From JBAVEL01 sp049587715 (lineage in GTDB: Bacteria > Bacteroidota > Ignavibacteria > UBA10030 > UBA6906), in assembly GCA_049587715.1 (NCBI GenBank), contig JBAVEL010000151.1:1-38522 (forward strand): a DNA stretch of 38,522 bases, in the 5' to 3' direction. Positions within the stretch are counted from its first letter, which is position 1; every line of letters starts with the position of its first letter. A program made the position numbers and the translations under genes. The notes under the pieces were generated by a model. The model saw only the letters and a list, made by a program, of their open reading frames with translations, did not search any database and had not been told where the DNA came from. This document shows positions 7,621-15,685 of the stretch, in pieces.

Positions 7621-8432
7621 ACGCCCGAGTACGCCGAAAAGCCGCCGTCCACGGGAACCACGATGCCGGTGACGAACCGGGAGGCGGGGGAAATCAGCCA
7701 GAGGAGGGCTCCCACCAGGTCCTCGGGCGAGCCGAACCTCCCCATGGGAGTATGTTCCATGATCTTCTTCCCGCGTGCGCTCAGGGCCCCCGTCTCCCTG
7801 TCCGTCAGAAGGAACCGGTTCTGCTCCGTCAGGAAGAACCCGGGGGCGATGGCGTTGACCCGGATGGACGGGGAATACTCCTGCGCCATGTGCACTGCCA
7901 GCCACTGGGTGAAGTTGCTCACCGCCGCCTTGGCGGCCGAATAGGCGGGAATGCGCGTGAGGGGCCGGAAGGCGTTCATGGAGGAGATGTTCACGATGAT
8001 GCCCTCTTTCCGTTCCGCCATCCCCTTCCCGAAGACCTGCGAGGGAAGGATGGCCCCGAGGAGGTTCAGCTCCGTCACCAGCCGGATGCCTTCCTCGGGG
8101 ATCTGAAAGAAGCTCTGCTGGGGGTTCGTGGTGGCGCGGGGGCTGTTCCCGCCCGCCCCGTTGATCAGGATGTGTGCCGGCCCGAACCTCTCCGCCACCG
8201 CCCCGGCCGCCGCCTCGAGCGACCGTCTGTCCAGGACATCCGCCTGGAAGGCGGCGCAATCCCCCCCCTTCCCCCGCTCCATCTGCTCCAGGACCGCCGC
8301 CCGGGACGTGTCCCGCGTGAGAAGAGCCACCCTCGCCCCTCCGGCAAGGAGCGCCCCCGTCATGGTCCTTCCCAGAACACCCGTCCCTCCCGTCACCACG
8401 ATACACCGTCCGGCGATGTCAAAGAGATTCAT
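7617..8432 (-). CDS. uxuB: D-mannonate oxidoreductase (fructuronate reductase), SDR type
   Basis: Predicted to reduce D-fructuronate to D-mannonate with NAD(P)H, after UxaC and UxaE. Seen: 271 residues from the ATG at 8432 (GGAG 6 nt upstream); TGGTGVLG at 14-21, NGAGGNSP at 91-98, S150/S151, Y164 and K168 of the SDR catalytic set, then APGFFLTEQNRFLLTD, HTPMGRFGSPEDL and a VDGGFSAYSGV end. These last motifs are those of the Bacillus YjmF/UxuB SDR group, which is unrelated to the E. coli UxuB fold. A GTG at 8480 would overlap the transporter stop (GTGA) and add 16 residues, but ATG 8432 gives the usual SDR beginning MNLFDIAG. The stop overlaps the next gene. General SDR promiscuity leaves some doubt about the substrate. 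Confidence 0.82.
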   Translation of the reverse strand: MNLFDIAGRCIVVTGGTGVLGRTMTGALLAGGARVALLTRDTSRAAVLEQMERGKGGDCAAFQADVLDRRSLEAAAGAVAERFGPAHILINGAGGNSPRATTNPQQSFFQIPEEGIRLVTELNLLGAILPSQVFGKGMAERKEGIIVNISSMNAFRPLTRIPAYSAAKAAVSNFTQWLAVHMAQEYSPSIRVNAIAPGFFLTEQNRFLLTDRETGALSARGKKIMEHTPMGRFGSPEDLVGALLWLISPASRFVTGIVVPVDGGFSAYSGV

Positions 8433-8476
8433 GGCTTGCTCCACGACGGTCTTCCTCCAGTGTGGGTGATTGAGGT

Positions 8477-10063
8477 TCACTCCCGGATCCGCTTCAGGTT
8501 CTCATCCAGCGGCGTCATCTTCGGCATGAGAAGATGCGCCACGCCCAGCAGGATGAGATACGCCGATCCCGCCACCAGAAACGCGAAGAAATACCCCGCC
8601 GGACCGCTGGATGTGAGCACGCGCCCTAAGCTGTAGTCCGCCAGCAGCCCCGCCACCGCCCCCACCATGCCCCCGATCCCCGTGACCGATGCCGTGGCCT
8701 TCTTGGGAAACACATCCGAGACCAGCGTGAAGAGATTGGCCGACCAGGCCTGGTGCCCGGCGGCGGCCAGGGCAATCAGCAGCACCGAGATCCAGTAGAG
8801 GGAATCGGTCCGGGCTGAAGCCATGAGGGCCGACTCCATGGCCTTCGCCCCTTCGGGGGTAAGGACCTCGGCCGCCGCGGAGCCGAACTCCCGGGCCGAG
8901 GCGTAGCTTTGCCCCTCAAGCGATCGCAGGGCCGCGCGGGCCTCCTCCGGAACCTTCTGCTCCGCCCGCACCGAGCGCGTCTGGCCCGCCTCGCGCAGTG
9001 TCACCTCCGCCGTGTAGGTGGCCGTCTCCAGCCGGGTGAAGAACGCCCCGTCCACCGCGAAGCGGGTCCCGACCTGGGTTGCAAACATGACCGGGAGGAT
9101 GCAGAGGGCGCAGATGAGAAGGGTGGTCTTGCGGGCCCGGTTGACGGCCCAGCCCTTCTTGATGAACGCCGAGGAGAGCCATCCCCCGCCGATGCTCCCG
9201 ATGTCGGCCACCACGTAGATCACGATGAGCGGAAGCCCGATGCTCTTGATGTCCAGCCCGTAGCGGTCGAAGAGGAACTTTCCCCCCCAGAAGAGGTAGA
9301 ACCACCAGACCGCATCGGTCATCTTGGCCGCGGCGAACGCCCAGGTCTCCCGGACGGGCAGCACCCTTCTCCATGGGAGTTTCTCGGCCGCCGTCTCGGC
9401 CGTGGAATCGCTGTTGATGTAGGCCAGCTCCCCCGCCGAGAGCCGCGGATGCGTCTCCGGTGTCCGGTAGATCCGCAGCCAGAGCACAACCCAGAGGGCG
9501 CTGAACAGGCCCGTTGTGAGGAACGCGAACTGCCAGTTGGTTCCGTCGGGCCAGACCACCAGGGGTATCACCAGGGGAGCCAGCACGGCCCCCACGTTGG
9601 ATCCGGCGTTGAAGATGCCGGTGGCGAATGCCCTCTCCTTCTTGGGAAACCACTCCGCCACCGTCTTGATGGCGGCCGGGAAGTTCCCCGATTCCCCGAG
9701 CCCCAGGCCGAAGCGGGCGATCACGAACCCGATCAGGTTGAAGGCGGGACGCACGGCGGCATGCAGCATTCCGAAGACGCTCCAGATCACGATGGAGAGG
9801 GTGTAGCCGATCCGGGTCCCCAGGCGGTCGATGATGGCCCCCATGGTGAGCATTCCCACGGCATACGCCGCCTTGAACGCGATGTTGATAAGGGCGTAGT
9901 CCTGGTCCGACCAGGCGAAGACCTTGTACTGCAGGGTGGGCGCCAGCACCCCTAAGATGCTCCTGTCCATGTAGTTGATGGTGGTGGCGGCAAACAGGAG
10001 GGCGCAGATCCTCCAGCGGTATCTCCCGATGCGGGGGCCGTCCCCCTGCGGATGTGTCTGCAT
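8477..10063 (-). CDS. exuT: ExuT-like MFS hexuronate transporter with a large periplasmic insertion
   Basis: Inner-membrane proton-coupled uptake of galacturonate or related uronates is predicted. Seen: 528 residues and about 12 membrane segments. NYMDRSILGVLAP at 30-42 and the family signature GLGESGNFPAAIKTVAEWFP at 121-140, then FATGIFNAGSNVGAVLAP, mark the anion:cation symporter family of ExuT and GudP. Those are usually about 430 residues. The excess is a hydrophilic, Ala/Glu-rich block at roughly 331-420 between predicted segments 9 and 10, where MFS topology puts a periplasmic loop. The ATG at 10063 has AGGGGA upstream. It lies between uxaE (33 bp) and the mannonate oxidoreductase gene and is the only transporter in the window, so it likely imports the final products of all the pectinases. 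Confidence 0.86.
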   Translation of the reverse strand: MQTHPQGDGPRIGRYRWRICALLFAATTINYMDRSILGVLAPTLQYKVFAWSDQDYALINIAFKAAYAVGMLTMGAIIDRLGTRIGYTLSIVIWSVFGMLHAAVRPAFNLIGFVIARFGLGLGESGNFPAAIKTVAEWFPKKERAFATGIFNAGSNVGAVLAPLVIPLVVWPDGTNWQFAFLTTGLFSALWVVLWLRIYRTPETHPRLSAGELAYINSDSTAETAAEKLPWRRVLPVRETWAFAAAKMTDAVWWFYLFWGGKFLFDRYGLDIKSIGLPLIVIYVVADIGSIGGGWLSSAFIKKGWAVNRARKTTLLICALCILPVMFATQVGTRFAVDGAFFTRLETATYTAEVTLREAGQTRSVRAEQKVPEEARAALRSLEGQSYASAREFGSAAAEVLTPEGAKAMESALMASARTDSLYWISVLLIALAAAGHQAWSANLFTLVSDVFPKKATASVTGIGGMVGAVAGLLADYSLGRVLTSSGPAGYFFAFLVAGSAYLILLGVAHLLMPKMTPLDENLKRIRE

Positions 10064-10096
10064 GCGATATCCCCTGCGTGGATGAAAGGTGCCGGC

Positions 10097-11353
10097 CTAC
10101 GGCGTGCGCCCCAGGAAGAGCGGCCGGATGTGCCGGTCGTAGAGATTCATGGTGACGTTTTCTTCGATGGACCGGCGGGAACGTTCCAGCAGGCCCCGGT
10201 AGCGGTCTCCCATCTCGGCGGCCACGCGGAACGCCACGTGGATGATCTGCCGGAAGTGCAGGTTGTAGTCCCCGCAGGCCTGGTCGTGCCGGAGGGCCCT
10301 CACGAACTGCTGCGGATTCCAGGAAGCCACCGCCCGCGGATCGGGAAGCTGCGCCCTGTCAATCCGGACCACCGCTGCATAGGGCTTGCAGAGCTCGTCG
10401 AACCGCCGGATTGCCTCGGCATAGATGTCCCGGGCGCACGCAAGCCCCTCTCCTCCCGATTCCGCCAGCCCGATCACCTCCTCCAGCCACGTGGTGCCGG
10501 CGGTCTTCAGGTGCAGTCCCGCACCCCGCGCCGCAACCGCGCGGTGCATGATCCCGTAGAGGGAGAACTTGTCGCTCCCCGAGTGGACGCTCAGCTTCAG
10601 ATTGCGCGGCAGATCGAAAACCCCGACGGCGTGTGCGATCACGGCCAGATCGTCCTCGAATTCCCGGGTGAACCGCCCGATGTCCCCCACGTAGTCGATC
10701 CCCTTCAGGAACGACCCCGTGAACTTGGGGGCGATGGTCTGCAGGCGGACCCCTTCTGCGGCCAGGGCCGCCAGGATGAAGAAGAGCTCCGCGGGCGTCT
10801 GCGGCGATTCCGCCTCGTCCACGGAGACCTCGGGGATGAAGTTCCCCTCCCCCTTCTTCCCGGCGATGTACCGGTAGACCTTCCCCGCCTCCCGGACCGC
10901 CAGCAGGTACTTCCGGGCGATGCCCTCCAGAATGGCCCCGTTCACCTCCACCTCCCGCTCCATTCCCGGTATCCGGAGCCGCCCCTCGAAGCGGCCCATT
11001 GCCTTCCGGAAGGTCTCCGTCGATCCCGCCGGCGGTTCCTTTCCGATGAAATCGGCCACGTCAATGGTGTAGAAGTCGCAGCTCTCCAGGAACCTGTCCA
11101 CGGTTCCCAATCCGATGTGGTCTGCGTCCACATGGTAGGCCCCCTTCCAGCCGCAGGCCCGGACGGCCGCATCCGCCGCCTTCCGTGTGTCCGGCGGAAC
11201 CGTGCCGATGATGGTGTGTTCCCGGTTGGACTTGTTCCACACCGGAACGATCCTCACGCCCTCCTTCTCCGCCTTCTGGATGGCGCGGAGTTGCGCCGTC
11301 CCTTCCATCCCGAACCGGTCGCCGACTCCCAGGGAATACGTGTCGAGTTCCAT
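10097..11353 (-). CDS. uxaE: Tagaturonate epimerase
   Basis: It converts D-tagaturonate to D-fructuronate (3-epimerisation), replacing the tagaturonate reductase and altronate dehydratase branch of E. coli. Seen: 418 residues from the ATG at 11353, which is preceded by AAAAAGGAG. The N-terminal LGVGDRFGMEGTAQLRAI and HVDADHIGLGTVDRF (74-88) are hallmarks of the UxaE family first defined in Thermotoga. The product joins the galacturonate and glucuronate paths at fructuronate. Neighbours kduI and exuT are 43 and 33 bp away with no sign of internal promoters. Its presence with UxaC and the SDR oxidoreductase defines a bacterial galacturonate-to-mannonate route within one operon. No UxaA or UxaB gene was found in the window, which agrees with this. 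Confidence 0.9.
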   Translation of the reverse strand: MELDTYSLGVGDRFGMEGTAQLRAIQKAEKEGVRIVPVWNKSNREHTIIGTVPPDTRKAADAAVRACGWKGAYHVDADHIGLGTVDRFLESCDFYTIDVADFIGKEPPAGSTETFRKAMGRFEGRLRIPGMEREVEVNGAILEGIARKYLLAVREAGKVYRYIAGKKGEGNFIPEVSVDEAESPQTPAELFFILAALAAEGVRLQTIAPKFTGSFLKGIDYVGDIGRFTREFEDDLAVIAHAVGVFDLPRNLKLSVHSGSDKFSLYGIMHRAVAARGAGLHLKTAGTTWLEEVIGLAESGGEGLACARDIYAEAIRRFDELCKPYAAVVRIDRAQLPDPRAVASWNPQQFVRALRHDQACGDYNLHFRQIIHVAFRVAAEMGDRYRGLLERSRRSIEENVTMNLYDRHIRPLFLGRTP

Positions 11354-11396
11354 GGCACTCCTTTTTCTCTGTGTGTGGCTGGTTGTTCCGGGCCCC

Positions 11397-12230
11397 TCAG
11401 AAGAGCTCCGCGGTGGCGACGGCATCCATGTCCGCAAACTCCTGGTTTTCCCCTCCCATGGCCCAGACGAAGGAATAGCTCGCTGTGCCCGCCCCGCAGT
11501 GGATGGACCAGGGGGGCGAGATCACCGCCTGCCGGTTCCGCAGGATGAGACTCCGGGTCGCGCCCGGCTCCCCCATCAGGTGCACCACCAGGCCGTCCGG
11601 GGGAAGGCCGAAATACAGATACACCTCCATCCGCCGGGTGTGCGTGTGGGGGGGCATGGTGTTCCAGACGGACCCCGGCTCCAGGTCGGTAAGGCCCATC
11701 ACGAGCTGGCAGCTCCGGACCCCGCCCGGGTGGATATACCGCCGGATGGTCCTTCTGCTGGCCCCCTCCCCGCTTCCGATGGAGGCGCACTCGGCACGGG
11801 CGAGGGGAGCGGCCGTGCAGGGATGCGAGGCATGCGCCGGAAACGACACCATGTAGAAGAGGGCGGGATCCGTCCCCCGGACGCTCCCCACCTCCACATC
11901 CTTTGTCCCCCTTCCCAGATAGACCATGTCCCGCAGGCCGAGCTTCCACTCCGCCCCGCCGGCCCGGACGATCCCTTCCCCCCCTACGTTCACGATCCCC
12001 GCCTCCCGCCGTTCCAGGAAGTACTCCGCCGCCGTTTCCTTCGGCGACGGCGTGAGCGCAAGGGGGGCCTCCAGAGGCGCCACCCCTCCGATGATGGCGC
12101 GGTCGGCGTGGCAGTACACCATGCGGACCTCCCCGGGGCGGAACAGGTCTTCGCACACGAATGCCTCCCGCATCTCGCGTGTCCCCAGGAGGGCGGTCCC
12201 CCGGGGGTGCGGCAGAAACCTGACGTCCAT
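11397..12230 (-). CDS. kduI: 5-keto-4-deoxyuronate isomerase
   Basis: It isomerises 4-deoxy-L-threo-5-hexosulose uronate, formed from unsaturated galacturonate, to 2,5-diketo-3-deoxygluconate. Seen: 277 residues against 278 in E. coli, from the ATG at 12230 with AAGGAG upstream. The zinc-binding cupin set is intact: H195, H197 and E202 in PHTHTRRMEVYLYFG, and H244 in SIHCGAG. These sit one residue before the known E. coli positions 196, 198, 203 and 245. It is 38 bp from kduD, the next pathway step. Its substrate is generated by the PL1 and PL9 lyases encoded upstream. KdgF, which speeds the preceding ring-opening step in some bacteria, was not seen. Confidence 0.96.
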   Translation of the reverse strand: MDVRFLPHPRGTALLGTREMREAFVCEDLFRPGEVRMVYCHADRAIIGGVAPLEAPLALTPSPKETAAEYFLERREAGIVNVGGEGIVRAGGAEWKLGLRDMVYLGRGTKDVEVGSVRGTDPALFYMVSFPAHASHPCTAAPLARAECASIGSGEGASRRTIRRYIHPGGVRSCQLVMGLTDLEPGSVWNTMPPHTHTRRMEVYLYFGLPPDGLVVHLMGEPGATRSLILRNRQAVISPPWSIHCGAGTASYSFVWAMGGENQEFADMDAVATAELF

Positions 12231-12268
12231 GCGTTGCTCCTTCCGTTCGTGTCCCGGTGGGGCGGCTG

Positions 12269-13024
12269 TCATCTCCCCATCCATCCTCCGTCCACCACCA
12301 GCACGTGGCCGTGGACGTAGTCCGAGGCCCGGGAGGCCAGAAACACCACGGTCCCCTGCAGGTCCTCGGGAGCCCCCCACCGGCCGGCGGGAATCCGGTC
12401 CAGGATCGCTCTGGAACGGACCGGGTCCTCACGGAGCGCGCGCGTGTTGTTCGTAGCCATATAGCCCGGGGCGATGGCGTTCACGTTGATGCCGTGCTGC
12501 GCCCACTCGTTGGCCATCGCCTTTGTCATCTGCGCCACGGCGCCCTTGCTGGCCGCGTAGGAGGGAACCAGGATCCCCCCCTGAAACGCCAGGAGAGAGG
12601 AGATATTGATGATCTTCCCGCGCCCGCCTCGCATCATGATGCGGGCCGCGGCCTGGCTCAGAAAGAAGACGGCCCGGGCGTTCAGGACCATGACCTCATC
12701 CCAGTCCTTCTCCGTGAATTCCAGCGCGGGAGTGCGGCGGATGATGCCGGCATTGTTCACCAGGATGTCGAGGCCCCCGCAGGCGGCCAGCGCTTCCTCC
12801 GCCACCTGTGCCGGCGCATCCGACCGGCTCAGATCCATCACCAGAGAACGGGCCTTCCGCCCCAGGGCCTTCGCCTCCTGTGCCGTCCCGTCGCTCGGCA
12901 CGTGGTCCACGAGAAGAAGGTCCGCTCCTGCGCCCGCAAGACCCAGCGCCATCGCCCTCCCCAGCCCGGTGGAGGCGCCGGTCACGACCGCAGCCAGCCC
13001 CGTCAGATCAAAAAGCTCCTTCAT
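12269..13024 (-). CDS. kduD: 2-dehydro-3-deoxy-D-gluconate 5-dehydrogenase
   Basis: It reduces 2,5-diketo-3-deoxygluconate to KDG with NAD(P)H. Seen: 251 residues, the usual KduD length. VVTGASTGLGRAMA (13-26) is the nucleotide site, NNAGI lies at 90-94, Y156 and K160 form the catalytic YxxxK with the ISS serines at 141-143, and IAPGYMATNNTRALR is the KduD-specific stretch, followed by the VVDGG end. The ATG at 13024 overlaps the uxaC stop (ATGA), with AAGAAGGAAA further upstream, so translation is probably coupled to UxaC. This joins the saturated and unsaturated uronate branches in one transcript. KduD can be confused with other SDRs, but the TNNTRALR motif and kduI next door make the call firm. 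Confidence 0.94.
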   Translation of the reverse strand: MKELFDLTGLAAVVTGASTGLGRAMALGLAGAGADLLLVDHVPSDGTAQEAKALGRKARSLVMDLSRSDAPAQVAEEALAACGGLDILVNNAGIIRRTPALEFTEKDWDEVMVLNARAVFFLSQAAARIMMRGGRGKIINISSLLAFQGGILVPSYAASKGAVAQMTKAMANEWAQHGINVNAIAPGYMATNNTRALREDPVRSRAILDRIPAGRWGAPEDLQGTVVFLASRASDYVHGHVLVVDGGWMGR

Positions 13025-14460
13025 GCGGCGGTTTCCTTCTTCCGGAGGGGGGGAAAGTCCAGGAACCGCTTCGCGTTGAAATAGCAGATGTCCCGCACCA
13101 TTCCCCCCAGCAGGTCCCGCTCGGGCGGAATCAGACCCCGCTCCACATCCCGCCCCAGAATGCTGCAGAGATGCCGCCGGAAGTACTCGTGCCGGGGGTA
13201 GGAGAGGAAGCTCCGCGAGTCGGTCACCATCCCCACGAACTGGCTCAGCAGGCCCATCGTGGAAAGGGCTTCCAACTGCCGCGTCATCCCGTCCAGTTGA
13301 TCCAGGAACCACCACGCGGATCCGTACTGCAGCTTCCCGGCGATCGAGCCGTCCTGGAAGTTCCCGATCATGGTGGCAAACAGCTCGTTGTCCCGGGGGT
13401 TCAGGTTGTAGAGAATCGTCTTGGCCAGCCTGTCGTCCGTGTCCAGTCGGTTCAGGAACCGGGCCAGGGGGCGGGCCAGCTCGAAATCCCCGATGGAATC
13501 ATACCCCGTATCGGGTCCCAGGGCGCGGAGCATCCGCGTGTTGTTGTTCCGGAGGGCCCCCAGGTGGAACTGCTGCACCCATCCGGAGGCGGCATCCAGC
13601 CGGGCCAGCTCGTAGAGCATTGCAGACTTGAACTTGAGCGCCTGGTCCGGGTTGAGCGGCTCCCTGCGCATCAGCACCTCGAATGCCTGGGAGAGGTCCG
13701 CCTCCGTGTAGTCGGCCGCATAGATCGTCTCCAGGCCGTGGTCCGAAAGCCGGCAGCCCATCCGGTGGAAGAACGCATGCCGCTTCGCCAGGGCCTCCAG
13801 GAAGCGGGGAAAAGCCCCGATCTCCATGTCGGCGGCGGCGGCCAGCTTCTCCACGTACTGCGCAAACGCTGCCGGGTCCTCCACGGCCATCGCCCGATCG
13901 GGCCGGAAGGCGGGATAGACCGCCACCGGGAATGAGGCGTCCGCCGCCAGGAGCTTGTGGTACTCCAGGGAGTCCACGGGATCGTCCGTGGTGCAGACCG
14001 TTTCCACCTTCATCTGCACCTGGATGCCCCGCACCGAGAACTCCGGGGTGGCCAGCTTGGCATTGCACTCCGCCCAGATGCCCCGGGCGGTGGAGGGATC
14101 CAGCAGGCGATCGGTGATCCCGAACGGACGCCGCAGCTCCATGTGCGTCCAGTGGTAGAGGGGATTCCGGAGCGTGCGCGGCACGGTCTCCGCCCACTTC
14201 TGGAACTTCTCCCAGTCCGAGGCCCCGCCCGTGATGAACCGCTCTTCCACCCCGCACGTGCGCATGGCGCGCCACTTGTAGTGGTCCCCGTTGAGCCAGA
14301 TCTGCGTGAGGTTCGGGAAGCGGCGGTTCTCGGCGATCTCGGCCGGGGGTACATGGCAGTGGTAGTCGAAGATGGGAAGGTCCCGCGCGAAGCCGTGGAA
14401 CAGGTCCTTCGCCCAGGCGGTGTCCAGCAGGAAATCTTCATGGATGAACGGCGTCTTCAT
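13021..14460 (-). CDS. uxaC: Glucuronate/galacturonate isomerase
   Basis: It isomerises D-galacturonate to D-tagaturonate and D-glucuronate to D-fructuronate in the cytoplasm. Seen: 479 residues, close to the usual 465-475. The N-terminal FIHEDFLL and IFDYHCHVPP with the metal-binding H34-x-H36 of the amidohydrolase-like fold are present, as are NLTQIWLNGDHYKWRAMR and the TTDDPVDSLEYH segment. The ATG at 14460 is preceded by CGGAGG. It lies 28 bp after the DUF4861 gene and overlaps kduD by 4 nt. It marks the switch from secreted enzymes to cytosolic catabolism within the same strand run. Its galacturonate substrate would come from the GH28 enzymes. Confidence 0.96.
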   Translation of the reverse strand: MKTPFIHEDFLLDTAWAKDLFHGFARDLPIFDYHCHVPPAEIAENRRFPNLTQIWLNGDHYKWRAMRTCGVEERFITGGASDWEKFQKWAETVPRTLRNPLYHWTHMELRRPFGITDRLLDPSTARGIWAECNAKLATPEFSVRGIQVQMKVETVCTTDDPVDSLEYHKLLAADASFPVAVYPAFRPDRAMAVEDPAAFAQYVEKLAAAADMEIGAFPRFLEALAKRHAFFHRMGCRLSDHGLETIYAADYTEADLSQAFEVLMRREPLNPDQALKFKSAMLYELARLDAASGWVQQFHLGALRNNNTRMLRALGPDTGYDSIGDFELARPLARFLNRLDTDDRLAKTILYNLNPRDNELFATMIGNFQDGSIAGKLQYGSAWWFLDQLDGMTRQLEALSTMGLLSQFVGMVTDSRSFLSYPRHEYFRRHLCSILGRDVERGLIPPERDLLGGMVRDICYFNAKRFLDFPPLRKKETAA

Positions 14461-14488
14461 AATGCCTCCGATGAATCAAACGGTTTCC

Positions 14489-15685
14489 TCATTTCTCCAC
14501 CCGTACGCGCAGGGGCTCCTGCATCCGGCGGACCATCCGTTCCGTCATCTGCGCGGCGGCCCGTCCGGTCTCCGCATCCGGCCGCTCCCCCGCCCACAGC
14601 GCGCCCAGAAGAAAGCGCACGGTTTCCCCCCCTTCCACCCGCCGGAGGATCACCAGCTCGTTGTGCGCATCCCGCGACCGCCCTGCCACGTCTCCGGGAT
14701 GGAATGCCAGAGCCAGCACCAGGCTGTCTCCTGCGCGGGACTGACGGCCCGATGTGGTGAGGAGGCCCCGCGCCGGATCCCACACCGCTCTCCCCGAATC
14801 GTGCCGCACCATTCCCGCAACCAGCGCGCACCCACCCGATCCCCTCCCCCCGAGAATCCGGTGCTCCGACACCCGGTCTCCGGCATGGATCGCAAAGACG
14901 GATGCGATATCCGCCCTCCTTCCACTCCCCGCCTCCCACCCCGCATAGTCCACCCGCACAACGGCGCGCACCGGACCCCGCGCGATAATCCGGCATCTCT
15001 GCCTTTCCAGAACGAGGGGTTTCAGCACGCTGTCTCCCTCCCACATCCCGATGCCCCCCAGGCCCAGGGCGGAGCCCACGTGCAGCACGTCCATTCCCCA
15101 GGGGGCATCCTCCTGGTAGTCCGTCTCCGTCGCCCCGATCCACTTCCAGTAGAGGCCCGGCTGCCGCTTCCCCTGCACATCCACCGCATTCCGCCCGTCC
15201 AGATACAGCCGGTACCCGATGAGGGAGGACTCCCATCCCACCCCGTCGAAGCGGTACGCCCTCCTGTCCCGGGCGCTTCCCGTCTGGTCGTCGTCATCCA
15301 CGGATGCAGGCACGCCGCGCACCCGCTTCCAGTTCTGGGCGTCCGTGGCCCGTTCCTGTATGCCCGGGAGCCCTCCCCCCGGCATCAGGCGGAAAATGCG
15401 CGTCTCGCCCGCCTCGAAGTCCGCCGTGAGCGCCACCTCGTCCGCCGTCCCGTCCAGGTCCAGATCATCCGCCTGATAGAGGAGCGTCTCGGCCCCGCAG
15501 ACGGCCCGTCCCCACCCGACGGGAAGCTGCACCCCGGCCGGAAGGACATCCCTCCCCGCCGTGACGGGCTCCGACGGGCGGCTCACGTCCGAAGGGTTCA
15601 TGACGGAGATCTGCATCTCCCCCGCCGTCGTCCCGGCGGAAAGACCCCAGGCAAGGGCGCAGAGCCGGACATGCCACGCTCTCAT
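14489..15685 (-). CDS. Secreted DUF4861 family protein
   Basis: Seen: 398 residues from the ATG at 15685, which overlaps the stop of the CE8-like gene (ATGA). The first about 22 residues look like a signal peptide (MRAWHVRLCALAWGLSAGTTAG). The body carries DDLDLDGTADEVALTADFEAG, a motif typical of DUF4861, and a W/D-rich centre with RYAYRFDG-like and YQEDAPWGMDVLHVG segments of a beta-rich fold. Known: DUF4861 proteins recur in pectin- and other uronan-degrading clusters; I do not know an established biochemical role. Inference: an extracellular or periplasmic protein that binds or processes uronate oligosaccharides. It lies between the CE8-like gene and uxaC. No catalytic residues can be named from sequence alone. 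Confidence 0.72.
   Translation of the reverse strand: MRAWHVRLCALAWGLSAGTTAGEMQISVMNPSDVSRPSEPVTAGRDVLPAGVQLPVGWGRAVCGAETLLYQADDLDLDGTADEVALTADFEAGETRIFRLMPGGGLPGIQERATDAQNWKRVRGVPASVDDDDQTGSARDRRAYRFDGVGWESSLIGYRLYLDGRNAVDVQGKRQPGLYWKWIGATETDYQEDAPWGMDVLHVGSALGLGGIGMWEGDSVLKPLVLERQRCRIIARGPVRAVVRVDYAGWEAGSGRRADIASVFAIHAGDRVSEHRILGGRGSGGCALVAGMVRHDSGRAVWDPARGLLTTSGRQSRAGDSLVLALAFHPGDVAGRSRDAHNELVILRRVEGGETVRFLLGALWAGERPDAETGRAAAQMTERMVRRMQEPLRVRVEK

Noticed and set aside
8433..8480. GTG start for the mannonate oxidoreductase that overlaps the transporter stop
   Set aside because: It is possible, given the overlaps elsewhere, but the ATG at 8432 has its own GGAG and gives the standard SDR beginning, so it was preferred.
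745..14460. A mannonate dehydratase, altronate dehydratase or tagaturonate reductase gene
   Set aside because: I looked for these because the pathway seems to need them; every gene in the span is assigned to another family and no gap is large enough.
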